Assembly (NCBI GenBank): GCA_017416465.1
Contig: JAFQCK010000046.1
Location: 1-64,000, forward strand
From: Lachnospiraceae bacterium
GTDB lineage: Bacteria > Bacillota > Clostridia > Lachnospirales > Lachnospiraceae
DNA length: 64,000 nucleotides
Direction of reading: 5' to 3'
The notes below the pieces were generated by a model. That model had not been told where the DNA came from and made no database searches. It saw nothing but the letters and a program-made list of their open reading frames with translations. This document shows, one piece after another, positions 53,514-63,516 of the stretch; positions within the stretch are counted from its first letter, which is position 1, and each line of letters starts with the position of its first letter. The position numbers and the translations under genes are program-made.

Positions 53514-53579
53514 CTCAAATTAAAATCGGCTAGAATCTCATATGTATAAGGTCATCAACTCCTTCATCTTGAACAAAAG
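53514..53579 (-). promoter_or_regulatory. CRISPR leader with ATTTGAG anchor
   Basis: Sixty-six bases separate csn2 from the first repeat. On - the last seven bases before the repeat are ATTTGAG (53514-53520), the leader-anchoring sequence known to direct new spacers to the first repeat in type II-A systems. Array growth therefore proceeds from the 53513 end. Confidence 0.8.
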
Positions 53580-54260
53580 CTAATATAACATCTCACAAAA
53601 ATCTTTATCAATATAAATAATTGACTCATATTCTAATTTTCTTTCAAATTCACCATAATTAACTGTTAATATGTTTATTCCATTATATCTTGCTTCCTTA
53701 TATATTTCAAGAAGTTCACTCTCTTTAAAAACAAAATCTGAATTTATTATAATTAATAATTTATATTGTTTTAAATACGGAATTGCATTAATAAAATTAA
53801 TAATATTAATAAATGGCGTTCCACAACTCAAGTTTGTTTTTAGCCCTAATATCTTCAAATAATCCATTACTGTAATATTTTTAATTTCTATATCCAAATT
53901 AACATCTGATATAATATTATTTATTATACCATTAATTTTAGTTATACTTTTTTGAAAATTTACCAACTCATTGCACTCTATAATCTCCTTATCTACATAT
54001 TTATAAAGCGTATTCTGCAAAGCTTTTTCAAATACAGAAATATCCCAGGGATTAATAATCATTGCTACGGATTTATCCCATCTAATATTTTCCTCATCTG
54101 TGTACAACGTGATTTTCTCATAAGTTTCAACACCACAACACAAGTCATTGAACCTGCTTACCATATGTACAAATAAACCTTTATTATTTATTATCATTCT
54201 CCAAATAGAATTATTCATAAAGTCTATTTCATTTTCAATTGAAAATATATTTAGTTTCAT
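53580..54260 (-). CDS. csn2: Csn2, spacer-acquisition protein (type II-A)
   Basis: 226 residues, matching the short Csn2 form. 'NNSIWRMIINNKGLFVHMVSRFNDL' and the helical middle fit the family; no nuclease motif. Csn2 forms a DNA-sliding ring with Cas1-Cas2 and is the marker of subtype II-A. The ATG overlaps the end of cas2 by four bases, and the gene abuts the leader. Confidence 0.9.
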   Translation of the reverse strand: MKLNIFSIENEIDFMNNSIWRMIINNKGLFVHMVSRFNDLCCGVETYEKITLYTDEENIRWDKSVAMIINPWDISVFEKALQNTLYKYVDKEIIECNELVNFQKSITKINGIINNIISDVNLDIEIKNITVMDYLKILGLKTNLSCGTPFINIINFINAIPYLKQYKLLIIINSDFVFKESELLEIYKEARYNGINILTVNYGEFERKLEYESIIYIDKDFCEMLY

Positions 54261-54577
54261 AAAATCAGTAACCTCTTTTCAGAATCTACTATTGTAGTTT
54301 GTCTATTCCCCACTACATATTCTATCCCGGCAAACTGTTTTTCTGTAATAGTCAATATTTGTACTATTCCTTCTTTTGGTGTGTTTTTCTTCAATTTATC
54401 GCATATTAATTTTGCCGTTGTCCCATTCATTGCTAATTTTGAATATACCGATTCTTGCATCATTATAAATCCTTCTGACAATAAAAATTTTCTGAATTTT
54501 CTATATGCTTGTAAATCTGAATGCGTAACGGATGGCAGGTCAAAAAAAACAATTATTCTCATATATCTATAACTCAT
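54257..54577 (-). CDS. cas2: Cas2
   Basis: 106 residues. 'MRIIVFFDLPSVTHSDLQAYRKFRKFLL' carries the conserved Asp13 of the ferredoxin-like fold, and the remainder fits Cas2. Overlaps both cas1 and csn2 by four bases (ATGA). Dimerises as the bridge of the Cas1-Cas2 integrase. Confidence 0.96.
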   Translation of the reverse strand: MSYRYMRIIVFFDLPSVTHSDLQAYRKFRKFLLSEGFIMMQESVYSKLAMNGTTAKLICDKLKKNTPKEGIVQILTITEKQFAGIEYVVGNRQTTIVDSEKRLLIL

Positions 54578-55443
54578 GGATACAAAAATAATTTTAATTC
54601 TTTTGAATCTTTGCTTTCTATAGAATTAAACACACTTTTAACATAAATCGGAATAATATTATTCAAATACCGAACTTTTCCATTATACTCAATTTGCATA
54701 TTTAACAAATCTATTATTTTATGTTTATAATCCATATCAAATGACTTTTCCATATTCTCATATACAAATTTATCTATAACTATTCTAAATGGTTCCATAA
54801 GGTCTGAACTCAAATTAAAATAGTTATATTCATTAATATGCTTTATACCTAACTGTGTCAAATATCCATTAGCACAAATTTCCTTATTAAATGTAGATAA
54901 AATTATAGAATAACCATAGTCTAATGCTGCATTAATTTCATTTACATCTTCTCTCGAAAACCCCTTTCCAAATAAAGCATTAAAATACACTTTTGCAGCA
55001 TGCCCTTCTCTATTAGTAGTATCAAAATAATCAATATCTTGTGCATACTGAAATAATAATTCAGATTCATTTTTTCTTAAATAATGTAATAACCCCGCCT
55101 GATTAATTATTTTTTGATAAATAATATCTGTCCATATCTTTTTCTTAAACCATTCATCCCAATCAATTTGTCTAAAAACTTTTTTACTGGTATTATGTGC
55201 ACCATAAAATGGTATTAATTCACAGTTAGGATTATGCTTATCATCGCAAAAAATCACTTTGACTTTACTTTTCACTAACTCTTGTAAAAGTGATGTAGTA
55301 ATTGACACATTTACTGATTCAATAATTAAAGTAGATATCTCTGACAAATGTACCATTGTCATTTCCTCCCCTCTAAGCACCAAATATCCGTTTTTATACA
55401 TCAATTTTGATGATGATTTAATAACCACTGTTCTCCAACTCAA
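54574..55443 (-). CDS. cas1: Cas1 integrase
   Basis: 289 residues. The metal ligands are Glu146 in 'NREGHAAKVYF', His202 in 'QLGIKHINEYN' and Glu217 in 'DLMEPFR', all in their expected order. It inserts spacers at the leader end together with Cas2. Coupled to cas9 and cas2 by four-base overlaps. Confidence 0.97.
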   Translation of the reverse strand: MSWRTVVIKSSSKLMYKNGYLVLRGEEMTMVHLSEISTLIIESVNVSITTSLLQELVKSKVKVIFCDDKHNPNCELIPFYGAHNTSKKVFRQIDWDEWFKKKIWTDIIYQKIINQAGLLHYLRKNESELLFQYAQDIDYFDTTNREGHAAKVYFNALFGKGFSREDVNEINAALDYGYSIILSTFNKEICANGYLTQLGIKHINEYNYFNLSSDLMEPFRIVIDKFVYENMEKSFDMDYKHKIIDLLNMQIEYNGKVRYLNNIIPIYVKSVFNSIESKDSKELKLFLYP

Positions 55444-58400
55444 TATTTCATCCTTCTTTCAAATAATCCGGTTACTGACTGATGAATAAAAAAGGTTTTA
55501 TCTACTTGTAATGTATATCCACTTTTTCTACCCATTCTGTCCTTTAATCCATATTTTGATAAATTTGGATATTGTGGATTAACTTGTACTAACTTTAATA
55601 CTTCCATAATCACAGACACTTTATCATCAATACTAAGTTTGTTCCAATCAATTTTATCATATATTCTATCAGCTACATTTTTAAAATCTTTATAATGTAT
55701 GCTAATTTTCTCGTATAGGTTACTATATATTTCATCAATAACATTTTCATTACATTCCTTATTTACATCTAATGCTCTTGACAACTCTAACATATATTTC
55801 TTAAATTTGTCTTTATCAAAACATAATTGAACAGCATTTATAACTTCATTATTTGAAACTAGGTACATCCTATAACCGTCTACCTCAATTAATTGATATT
55901 TTTTTATTTTTACATTCGGCTTAATAATTCGTATATCATCGCATTTTAACTCATTTTTCAAATATTCATACAAAGTGGCTTCATCATTTTTTACCATATA
56001 ACTAATTCTTACAGGTATGCCCACCAATTTCTTAAACACCTTATTCTTTTCAATATATTCTACAACAAGACTATATGCATTATTATCACCTGAATAACCT
56101 CCATACTTATCAACATCCAATCCTTTTTTAATAGGAATCAAATTCTTTTTTTGTTTTTTTCCAATTATATTCTGATTATAAAACTCACCATCTAATTCCT
56201 CTAACTTTTTAGTAACCTGTAAACCTTTATATGCAAATACATTCTCAATTTTTTTAACATCTTCATCTTTAAAGAAATTCATAAAATATCCATATCTATA
56301 CTTTCTATTATCTTTATCTTCTAAAGCTTTCTTACGATATTTTACATAATTGCTATATATAAACTCATTCTCAAATTTACCATCATAAATACCTAACAAT
56401 TTATTTCCAATATAAGCAGCTAAATATGCATCATGTGCATGATGATAATCATTTATCTCCCTTACTTTTGCAAGTTTAAATTTCTTTCTAAATTCTGTAC
56501 TTAATACTGCATTAATTGTGACAACTGTTTCATTACCATAAATACCATTAAATATTTCTGCTACCCTCTTTGATATCTGTCTGGTTTCAACTAACTGTCT
56601 ATTTAAAAATCCAATAGTTTCATATTTGCTCATTCCTGATTTTTGGAGGTTTACATATTTTTTCGTACTAATTAATTTACAATCGTACAGTTTTTTCCAC
56701 CATATTTTCTGTTTGCTTATAACATTTTCCTTCAAGAAATTTGTATCGTTTCCTTTAAGTTCATTATAATTTGAACATACTAATACTTTATTGTCTAAAC
56801 TGTCATCTGCTCTTAAAGAACGAGGTATAATATGGTCAACATGATATAAACTTAAACTATCAATATCTAAAGTTTCTCCTGAATACATACATTTACCATT
56901 TTGTGTAAAATAAAGATACACTTTCTCAACATCTAATTTGTTCAAATATTTCTTATTCTTTAATTCGTTTTCTATATGTATATTATATTCATTAATATCT
57001 TCTTTTAATTTTTTATAACAAACTTCTAACTGTTTTTGCCTTGACTGTTTCCTTACTTTTTCTTCTTCTCCTCTAGCAAATTCTATATATATATGCTTTA
57101 AATTTTCTTTCCCAAGTATACTTGTTAATTCTTCAATAATAAGAAACGTCTGCCATATACCTCTTTTTACAGACGGTGAACATGGTAATTCCAACAACTC
57201 TTTTTCACTAAATACAAAATCTTTTTTCAGATTTAAGTTGTTAATAACTGTCTTAAACTTAGAATGTTCGCTTTCTATTATCTGCATAAGATTATCATTA
57301 CTATTTCTTAAACAATCCATTATTGATACTAATTCCGACTTTTCATTTTCAACCTTCAATCCAACCAATAATTTTTTAGATAATCTTCCCCATCCTTTAT
57401 ATTTCAATTTAAGAATTTTCTTTAATTGTTCTTTTGTTACACTATCTCCATACTCTTTTTTTATTTTTCTTTTTATTATATCCTTTTCTTCAAAAACAGT
57501 AAGCCAATAAATAATCTTTTCAATCATATTGTAATTCGAATCATCTACTTTACCAAAAATTCTTTTAAAATCAATGTAACTGGCAAGGCTTCCCGCAAAT
57601 CCCATATCTTTTTGATAGCCTTCTACTTCAAATTCATTCTGATTACAATAATTAATTTTATGTAAATGTCTAACAAATGTTTTATTATTTACATTTTTTA
57701 TCTTTTTAAACAAATCATCAACAAATCTTTTTTTATCTTCAATAGGTATACGCTTACCATTAATTCTTATTTTATTAAGTTCATTTAAAAGAATATATTC
57801 TGAATATAACAATGAATATTTTGGCAATACATCTTCTTCATAGATATATGTACATTTATTAGTCATTCTTTTAATAAAAATCTCTGCTGTTTTATCAATA
57901 TCTATTATACCTTTATCCCAATTCCAAGGAGTAATCTTTTCTGTGCTACGTTCTATCCATGAAAACTTATTTTCTACCATCATATCTTGATATAAAGGTC
58001 CAATATAATAAGGTATTTTAAATCTTAAAATGGCATTAATTTTTTCTTTATTTTCCTTTAAAAAAGGATAAAACTCTCCTTGCAAGTTAAGTATTTCTAT
58101 AAGTTCCCTTTCATGTAACTGATATGGTATTGCCGAATTACTTTTACTATTTAAACGTGGAAGAAAATTAAATTCATCCATTTCTTTTTTTATATATTCT
58201 ATATCATTAACAAATCTATCATCCTCAATATCCTTCAAATACTTTTTAATAGTATCATACAATTCTTTTTGTGTACATTTCTTCTCTCCCAGTATGTATC
58301 TAACATAATTTTTTTCTGCTCCATATTTCTTTAATACTTTTTCATATCCATCTCTGCTACATTCTCTAAATACTTTTTTTAACAACTTCAAATCTTCAGA

Positions 58401-59384
58401 ATGCTTATTGTATTTATTAACCATAGCATCACATAACCTTTGCTCACCCTGTAAAATATCTTGTAAAGTATACCAGCTAAATATTTTCTTAATACTTTCA
58501 AGAATACTTGCCTTTTCTTCCAACATTAATATAAGTGCATCCTCTTCCTCCTCATATTTATTGTCAGTAAAACTTATACTTCTTTTTAATTCATCATTTT
58601 TAAAAACAATTGATAAATCTGCTTTATTTCCAATCATAAAATTACATAATTGCTTTACATACTTTCTATCATTTCCTGCTTTTACCAATATATTTACAAT
58701 ATCTTCAACTTTTTCCTTTTTAACTTTAGTTTTGTTTAATAATATACATTGAATTTCTTTAAAATCACTATCTTTACCTTTAAAATCCATATCAAGTTTT
58801 TCATTAAATTCTATTTTAAGATTTATAAATTCTTCAATTATATTATTACTGCTATAATCAAAGCTCTGACCCTCCTTCAAAAAATTTCCTCTGTATTTTA
58901 TTATATGATGTAATGCTAAATAGATAAGTCTTATATCTTCTTTTTTATTATTTTGGCATAATGATTGACGCAAATGATATATAGTAGGATAATTACTATA
59001 ATAGTTACTGTCAGTAAAATGAATGTCATTGAATAATGTATGTTTTTGTCCTGTTGATTTATCTTCCAACCATAGAAATCCTTCATCCATTCTTTTAAAG
59101 AAATTTTCATCAATCTTCATTATTTCATCATAAAAAAATCCTCTTAAAAACTTGATTCTCTCTTTTCTTCTGGAATATCTTCTCCTTGCATTACGGAAGT
59201 TTCTTCTCTGATGTGCAGGTGTTATCTGATTTGCTTTTGATGAAGAGGCATGTTCATATAACCTTACTCCCATCATATTCTTTCTTTTTATTTTCAATAC
59301 ATTTCCGTTTTCGTCAATAACAACATATCCAACCGAACCAGTTCCTATGTCAATTCCTATACTATACATTCCTTTGTGTCTCAT
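55440..59384 (-). CDS. cas9: Cas9 RNA-guided nuclease (type II-A)
   Basis: 1314 residues. RuvC-I 'YSIGIDIGTGSVGY' with Asp12; an Arg-rich bridge helix ('HQRRNFRNARRRYSRRKERI', about 58-77); RuvC-II 'IYIEFARGEEE' with Glu768; HNH 'YHVDHIIPRSLRADD' with Asp850/His851; RuvC-III 'DYHHAHDAYLAAY' with His982 and Asp985. The C-terminus 'FFIHQSVTGLFERRMKY' matches the end of other II-A Cas9s, so the PAM-interacting domain is complete. All catalytic residues are present. The ATG has GAGG 4-5 bases upstream; an internal ATG five codons on is possible. The PAM is not derivable from this window. Confidence 0.98.
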   Translation of the reverse strand: MRHKGMYSIGIDIGTGSVGYVVIDENGNVLKIKRKNMMGVRLYEHASSSKANQITPAHQRRNFRNARRRYSRRKERIKFLRGFFYDEIMKIDENFFKRMDEGFLWLEDKSTGQKHTLFNDIHFTDSNYYSNYPTIYHLRQSLCQNNKKEDIRLIYLALHHIIKYRGNFLKEGQSFDYSSNNIIEEFINLKIEFNEKLDMDFKGKDSDFKEIQCILLNKTKVKKEKVEDIVNILVKAGNDRKYVKQLCNFMIGNKADLSIVFKNDELKRSISFTDNKYEEEEDALILMLEEKASILESIKKIFSWYTLQDILQGEQRLCDAMVNKYNKHSEDLKLLKKVFRECSRDGYEKVLKKYGAEKNYVRYILGEKKCTQKELYDTIKKYLKDIEDDRFVNDIEYIKKEMDEFNFLPRLNSKSNSAIPYQLHERELIEILNLQGEFYPFLKENKEKINAILRFKIPYYIGPLYQDMMVENKFSWIERSTEKITPWNWDKGIIDIDKTAEIFIKRMTNKCTYIYEEDVLPKYSLLYSEYILLNELNKIRINGKRIPIEDKKRFVDDLFKKIKNVNNKTFVRHLHKINYCNQNEFEVEGYQKDMGFAGSLASYIDFKRIFGKVDDSNYNMIEKIIYWLTVFEEKDIIKRKIKKEYGDSVTKEQLKKILKLKYKGWGRLSKKLLVGLKVENEKSELVSIMDCLRNSNDNLMQIIESEHSKFKTVINNLNLKKDFVFSEKELLELPCSPSVKRGIWQTFLIIEELTSILGKENLKHIYIEFARGEEEKVRKQSRQKQLEVCYKKLKEDINEYNIHIENELKNKKYLNKLDVEKVYLYFTQNGKCMYSGETLDIDSLSLYHVDHIIPRSLRADDSLDNKVLVCSNYNELKGNDTNFLKENVISKQKIWWKKLYDCKLISTKKYVNLQKSGMSKYETIGFLNRQLVETRQISKRVAEIFNGIYGNETVVTINAVLSTEFRKKFKLAKVREINDYHHAHDAYLAAYIGNKLLGIYDGKFENEFIYSNYVKYRKKALEDKDNRKYRYGYFMNFFKDEDVKKIENVFAYKGLQVTKKLEELDGEFYNQNIIGKKQKKNLIPIKKGLDVDKYGGYSGDNNAYSLVVEYIEKNKVFKKLVGIPVRISYMVKNDEATLYEYLKNELKCDDIRIIKPNVKIKKYQLIEVDGYRMYLVSNNEVINAVQLCFDKDKFKKYMLELSRALDVNKECNENVIDEIYSNLYEKISIHYKDFKNVADRIYDKIDWNKLSIDDKVSVIMEVLKLVQVNPQYPNLSKYGLKDRMGRKSGYTLQVDKTFFIHQSVTGLFERRMKY

Positions 59385-59429
59385 ATTTACCTCTTTCCAC
59401 CTATTTGGTATTTTATTTTTAAATTTTAG

Positions 59430-59458
59430 TTGCTTTATATTAATAATTATGATATATT
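59430..59458 (+). promoter_or_regulatory. tracrRNA promoter
   Basis: TTGCTT (59430-59435), a 17-base spacer, and TATATT (59453-59458) are placed to start transcription at about 59464-59466, just before the anti-repeat, on the strand opposite to cas9. Confidence 0.7.
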
Positions 59459-59464
59459 TAATAT

Positions 59465-59583
59465 GTTATTTCCATTCAAAATAACATACTAAAGTTAAAA
59501 TAAATTGTTTACTAAATGATTTGCGCTCGGATGCGAGCCGTTTTATTAGCGATTTCCCTATCTTTATTTAAGATAGGTTTTTT
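59465..59583 (+). ncRNA. tracrRNA
   Basis: The anti-repeat is at 59470-59490: 21 bases complementary without mismatch to the repeat, followed by AAAG and TTAAAAT pairing with the GTTTTA end, as in other II-A duplexes (bulge of four). Next come a nexus region (59501-59520), a hairpin GCTCG-GATG-CGAGC (59525-59538), and the terminator CCTATCTT-AAGATAGG with six T (59557-59583). It is divergent from cas9 and guides crRNA maturation and Cas9 binding. Confidence 0.9.
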
Positions 59584-59742
59584 ATTTTCAACTTTCCAAA
59601 GCATTATTAATTCTTTTGATTAACTCTTCTTAATTTCCTTTTTGGTTTTACTACTATAACTCTGTTCGATGTCATCTACCCTATTCCAATACATATTGCT
59701 GTACATATGCTTTAATAATTACTATTCCTATATATTTTATTC

Positions 59743-60177
59743 TCATTCATCATAATTTTTTGTTAAAATATTCAATTCCATTACTTTCCTATACATTTCA
59801 TCATCAGGATGTATACCATATAAAAAGCATTCTTCCTCTGAAAATATTGGTGGTATTTGTTTATTTTGCTTTGCTTTTTTTCCAAAGAATTCTTTTAATA
59901 TCATTTCTGCTTCCTCTTCACTCATCTGCATATCACCTAATCTGTGTTCACCACAAAACGGACAAAATTCTTTATTTCCCATATTTTTATTGCAATTTAA
60001 ACAATACCAAACATTAGACTTTTTCTCGTACGTTGCCTTTCTTTTTTTTAAACGCTTTTTTTGTTTCTTAACTTTATCTCCTCTAATTTTTGTCATGATA
60101 TATTTCCCTAATGAATCTAATATCACACATACCGAAACAATCACGACAAACATTACAATTGATGCTAACGCCTCCAT
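59743..60177 (-). CDS. Membrane-anchored zinc-ribbon protein
   Basis: 144 residues. A membrane helix (about 5-25) is followed by a Lys/Arg-rich linker and the ribbon 'CLNCNKNMGNKEFCPFCGEH' (about 62-81), then an acidic helical end. ATG 60177 (MEALAS) has AGGAGG 8 bases upstream; a TTG two codons earlier is too close. Between the tracrRNA and the WYL regulator; role unknown, no cas family recognised. Confidence 0.72.
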   Translation of the reverse strand: MEALASIVMFVVIVSVCVILDSLGKYIMTKIRGDKVKKQKKRLKKRKATYEKKSNVWYCLNCNKNMGNKEFCPFCGEHRLGDMQMSEEEAEMILKEFFGKKAKQNKQIPPIFSEEECFLYGIHPDDEMYRKVMELNILTKNYDE

Positions 60178-60231
60178 TTTCAATCCCTCCTAAACTTTTA
60201 CATAATATGTAAATCAAACTATTATTTAACT

Positions 60232-61224
60232 CTATTTTAAATAAGTCTTACTTAACCACTCAACCTCATGTCTCATTCTGTCCACAACTTCGCTAGGTCC
60301 CACAATCTCTACTCCATCTCCTAATGACATAACCCAGCCAAAGAACTGACCACTCACTGCAACTTTAACTCTTGTTATAAAATGCTCTTCATCTTTTTTA
60401 ATAATTGGCACTTCTATACCAAATCTATCTATTACAACACCTGCCAACCTATTATCAAATATCATTTCAACATATTTTTCTTCTCCATTAAACATCCCGA
60501 AAATCTTTTTTGAATATGTAGCTGAATCAAAACTAATCTTTAAACTATTCCCCTCTCTCATAATATCTGTAACATCCAAATTAATCATTTTATCTACTCG
60601 ATAATGTTTTACCAATTTCTCAACATCATCATACCCAACCATATAGTAATTTTCATCTTCCCATATTAATGCCCATGGATTGATAAAATAATATTCTCCA
60701 TTCTTTCTCAATGCCTTTTCCTTCTTCAAATTCCACTGATAATACTGAAATTTCACCTTTACATTTTTACTGATAGCAGTATGAATCTTATCCACGTTAT
60801 AATATACTGATTCATTAACTGTCTTAAGTCTTCCCTGAACATATACCTGTCTTTGAAGTTTTGTTGCTTCATACTTACTTGTAAGCCCTTCTAACTTCTT
60901 AATCAATTCATTAGACTTCTTTTCACTTATAAATTTTGCAGATTGCACAGCATCAACTAACAGCTTTAATTCAGCCGTTTCAAATTCTCTGCTTGACAAG
61001 TAATAATATAACTTTCCATTCTCTTTTCTTGTAGTTATATCAAATCCGAAATGCTTAAGCTCCTCAATATCAGCATAAACACTTTTTCTTTCCACATCAA
61101 ATCCATTCATAGCAAGTAATTCCTGAATTTCTTTTCTGGTAATACCATTTTCCTCATCACTATGCTCAAAAAATATTCTCGCTAAATATAATAGTTTAAG
61201 TTTCTGATTTGATTTCTTTGCCAT
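60232..61224 (-). CDS. WYL-domain transcriptional regulator
   Basis: 330 residues. An HTH_11 domain ('KLLYLARIFFEHSDEENGITRKEIQ', 'DVERKSVYADIEELKHFG') is followed by a WYL domain ('YYFINPWALIWEDENYYMVGYDD', about 195-217) and a C-terminal extension (WCX). WYL proteins sense nucleic-acid or nucleotide ligands and often control phage-defence loci, so regulation of the neighbouring CRISPR genes is conceivable but unproven. Confidence 0.92.
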   Translation of the reverse strand: MAKKSNQKLKLLYLARIFFEHSDEENGITRKEIQELLAMNGFDVERKSVYADIEELKHFGFDITTRKENGKLYYYLSSREFETAELKLLVDAVQSAKFISEKKSNELIKKLEGLTSKYEATKLQRQVYVQGRLKTVNESVYYNVDKIHTAISKNVKVKFQYYQWNLKKEKALRKNGEYYFINPWALIWEDENYYMVGYDDVEKLVKHYRVDKMINLDVTDIMREGNSLKISFDSATYSKKIFGMFNGEEKYVEMIFDNRLAGVVIDRFGIEVPIIKKDEEHFITRVKVAVSGQFFGWVMSLGDGVEIVGPSEVVDRMRHEVEWLSKTYLK

Positions 61225-61579
61225 ATGTTAATTTAATGTGAAAAAGCTCTGTTTTTCACACTTTTCCTCCTTAATTTATTATACATTCTTTTATCAACAC
61301 GTTCTTTAATCACATATTAACTATTATATATCAATTTTTCGCTCAAGTCATTAAGTAATATCTTTTTTTGACAAATATTTCATAATTTTATAATATACAT
61401 TTAATATAATTTATGTCCAAAAAAATGGTCTGATTAACGAACAAATTTTCTACAAAAAAGAAAAGTACTCTACACAATTACAATAATTTTTTATCAATTC
61501 AACCTTTTATCCACTATGAAAACATCCCAAAATATTGTATAATAAACTATAGAAAACTTTATTAAAGGGTGATTTTATC
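61225..61579. promoter_or_regulatory. 355-base region between WYL and HD-GYP genes with a consensus promoter
   Basis: A TTGACA (61368-61373) with a TAATAT 17 bases later (61391-61396) reads +, about 180 bases before the HD-GYP start, and a TATAAT-like box lies near 61538. AT-rich otherwise; no structured RNA recognised. Confidence 0.5.
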
Positions 61580-62677
61580 TTGATTAGACGTAAATATATG
61601 AGGACCAGACAATTAAAACCCGGTATGAAAATTGACCAATCCGTTGTAGACCGTCTCGGACGCAACCTTGTTGCAAGAGGCGCTATTCTTGATGAATATA
61701 TTATAGATTCACTCCTAAAGTTAGGCGTTATGAATGTTTACATTCAAGATGGAGAAGTTGATGAAGATGAAGATAAGATCGTAATTTCCGCTGTCGCTCA
61801 GAAAAAAATAGATAAACTATATACAGATGACCGTTCAAAAGTTGCACTATCCAATAGTGTTCGTGAAAGAATTTCTCATGGTATACAAAGTATTTACAAT
61901 AATACAGATACCGCTAATTTAGCTAATACAACTGCAAGTATAACTAACGATTTACTTGAAGCTATTGATAGCAATAACGCTATTGCAATCGATATTGGAG
62001 AGCTAAAAATGAGTGATGAATATACCTTTAAACATAGTGTCGATGTTGCTACTATTTCAATGATTTTAGCTAAACAACAAGGAATGTCTAAAAAAGAGAT
62101 TTATGAAATAGGTGTTACAGGGCTCTTACACGATATAGGAAAAACAAAAGTTCCCCTTGAGATATTAAATAAACCAGGGCGACTTGACGATAATGAATTT
62201 GAGATAATGAAACAGCATTCGGTTTTTGGATACAGAATGATTAAAGATAAACCTGATTTTAGTGAACATGTTGCCTTAGGAGTTTTACAGCATCATGAAA
62301 AAATTAACGGCTTAGGTTATCCACTTGGGGTAAATGAAGCGCAGATTTCACCCTATGCAAAGATTCTTTCCGTAGCTGATATCTATGATGCACTTATAAC
62401 CGAACGACCTTATAAGCAGGCATTTTCTCAGCGTGATGCCGTTGAGATGATAATGTCTATGACAGGTGAACTGGATATAAATGCAATGAAAAGTTTCTTG
62501 GAAAGTATGATTTTATATCCTGTAGGTTCAATCGTTGAATTAAGTAATGGTAGAAAAGCTAAAGTCGTAAAAAATATGCCTCATTACATTCTTCGTCCAA
62601 CTGTAGTTGACATTGAATCCGGAAAGGTATATAATCTAGGAGAAGATTTAAAATGTGCAAATATAATTATTCTTTGA
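61580..62677 (+). CDS. HD-GYP domain c-di-GMP phosphodiesterase-like protein
   Basis: 365 residues. An N-terminal DUF3391-like part ('QLKPGMKIDQSVVDRLGRNLV') precedes an HD-GYP domain with 'GLLHDIGKTKVP' (His184, Asp185), 'HHEKINGLGYP' (238-248, the GYP motif) and 'ILSVADIYDALITERPYK'. It starts at TTG 61580 with AAAGGGTG eight bases upstream. HD-GYP enzymes open c-di-GMP to pGpG and GMP, and thus connect with the EAL and GGDEF genes in the same window. Confidence 0.92.
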   Translation: MIRRKYMRTRQLKPGMKIDQSVVDRLGRNLVARGAILDEYIIDSLLKLGVMNVYIQDGEVDEDEDKIVISAVAQKKIDKLYTDDRSKVALSNSVRERISHGIQSIYNNTDTANLANTTASITNDLLEAIDSNNAIAIDIGELKMSDEYTFKHSVDVATISMILAKQQGMSKKEIYEIGVTGLLHDIGKTKVPLEILNKPGRLDDNEFEIMKQHSVFGYRMIKDKPDFSEHVALGVLQHHEKINGLGYPLGVNEAQISPYAKILSVADIYDALITERPYKQAFSQRDAVEMIMSMTGELDINAMKSFLESMILYPVGSIVELSNGRKAKVVKNMPHYILRPTVVDIESGKVYNLGEDLKCANIIIL

Positions 62678-62718
62678 TATATTATTAACAAATGCCAATT
62701 TTTTTTCATTTCATAATG

Positions 62719-62748
62719 GGTATGATTATTCATACCAGCTTTCTTTTT
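62719..62748 (+). terminator. Terminator of the HD-GYP gene
   Basis: GGTATGA-TTAT-TCATACC followed by TTTCTTTTTG. A second perfect hairpin, GGACTGTGC-TATTA-GCACAGTCC (62752-62774), faces the convergent histidine phosphatase gene. Confidence 0.7.
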
Positions 62749-62781
62749 GTTGGACTGTGCTATTAGCACAGTCCTAATTTA

Positions 62782-63426
62782 TTAATCATAATAAACATTT
62801 CCTTCATCAATATCTATCTCCCCATTATTAATTTTTAAAATTGTAACTGCACAATTCTTGTGCACACCCTTTCCCCAAAAATCTTTTATCTCTGTATTTC
62901 TTATATTAGCCAAAATTGCTTTTAATGCACATCCATGTGTAGATACTAATATTGTTTTGTCAGTATACTTTTCATCGCTAATTAAATCTTTAAAAAACTC
63001 TCCTGTCCTTTTTATAACTTCTTCGAAAGTTTCTCCATTTTCAGGAACATTATATTCCTCAGGCTTTAAAAAAAAGTTCAAAAAAGTTTTATCAGGAATT
63101 GTAAAATTTTTATCATTGTAGCTTAATCCCTCGAACTCACCAAAGCTTATTTCTTTTATTCTTTCATCAATAATTAAATCCAATTTTTTATCTTTAATAG
63201 TTTTAGCATTATTACTTTCAAGTAATATTTTCGCAGTTTCCGTAGCTCTTGATAACGGCGAGGTAAATGCATAATCAAATATTACATCTTTTAAAGCCTG
63301 TCCGGTAAGTCTTGCAAGCTCTCTCCCATAATCATTGAGTTCAATATCACTATGTCCCTGTAATTTATGAACCTTGTTTAAATCTGTTTCTCCATGTCTA
63401 ATCATATATATTGTCATATTATACAT
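62782..63426 (-). CDS. Histidine phosphatase family protein (PhoE/GpmB-like)
   Basis: 214 residues. 'YMIRHGETDLNKVHKLQGHSDIELN' is the RHGET core with the phosphorylated His, and 'LVSTHGCALKAI' (about 158) supplies the second His. The start ATG 63426 (MYNMTIYM) is chosen because GAGG lies nine bases upstream; the frame extends five codons more. Broad-range phosphatase of sugar phosphates or similar. Confidence 0.93.
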   Translation of the reverse strand: MYNMTIYMIRHGETDLNKVHKLQGHSDIELNDYGRELARLTGQALKDVIFDYAFTSPLSRATETAKILLESNNAKTIKDKKLDLIIDERIKEISFGEFEGLSYNDKNFTIPDKTFLNFFLKPEEYNVPENGETFEEVIKRTGEFFKDLISDEKYTDKTILVSTHGCALKAILANIRNTEIKDFWGKGVHKNCAVTILKINNGEIDIDEGNVYYD

Positions 63427-63455
63427 TATGCATTTCCTCATCTTTCATTTAATAA

Positions 63456-63497
63456 GCTGCTATTTTTACGTTTAAATTATATCGTAAAAATAACAGC
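63456..63497 (-). terminator. Terminator of the EF-G-like gene
   Basis: Fifteen-base arms (63456-63470 and 63483-63497, one mismatch) with GCTG/CAGC ends and an AT loop, 20 bases downstream of the EF-G-like stop. Confidence 0.7.
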
Positions 63498-63516
63498 CTA
63501 TACTTATATATAAATT

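Noticed and set aside
53514..53579. Small open frames in the CRISPR leader
   Set aside because: Too short, no RBS, and the region is explained as leader.
55440..59384. Possibility that the Cas9 locus is type II-C
   Set aside because: csn2 is present, the Cas9 is over 1300 residues, the repeat starts GTTTTAGA and the leader has ATTTGAG; all fit II-A.
60232..61224. WYL gene as a bona fide CRISPR accessory gene
   Set aside because: WYL regulators are frequent throughout Clostridia; adjacency alone is not enough, so it is listed as a regulator only.
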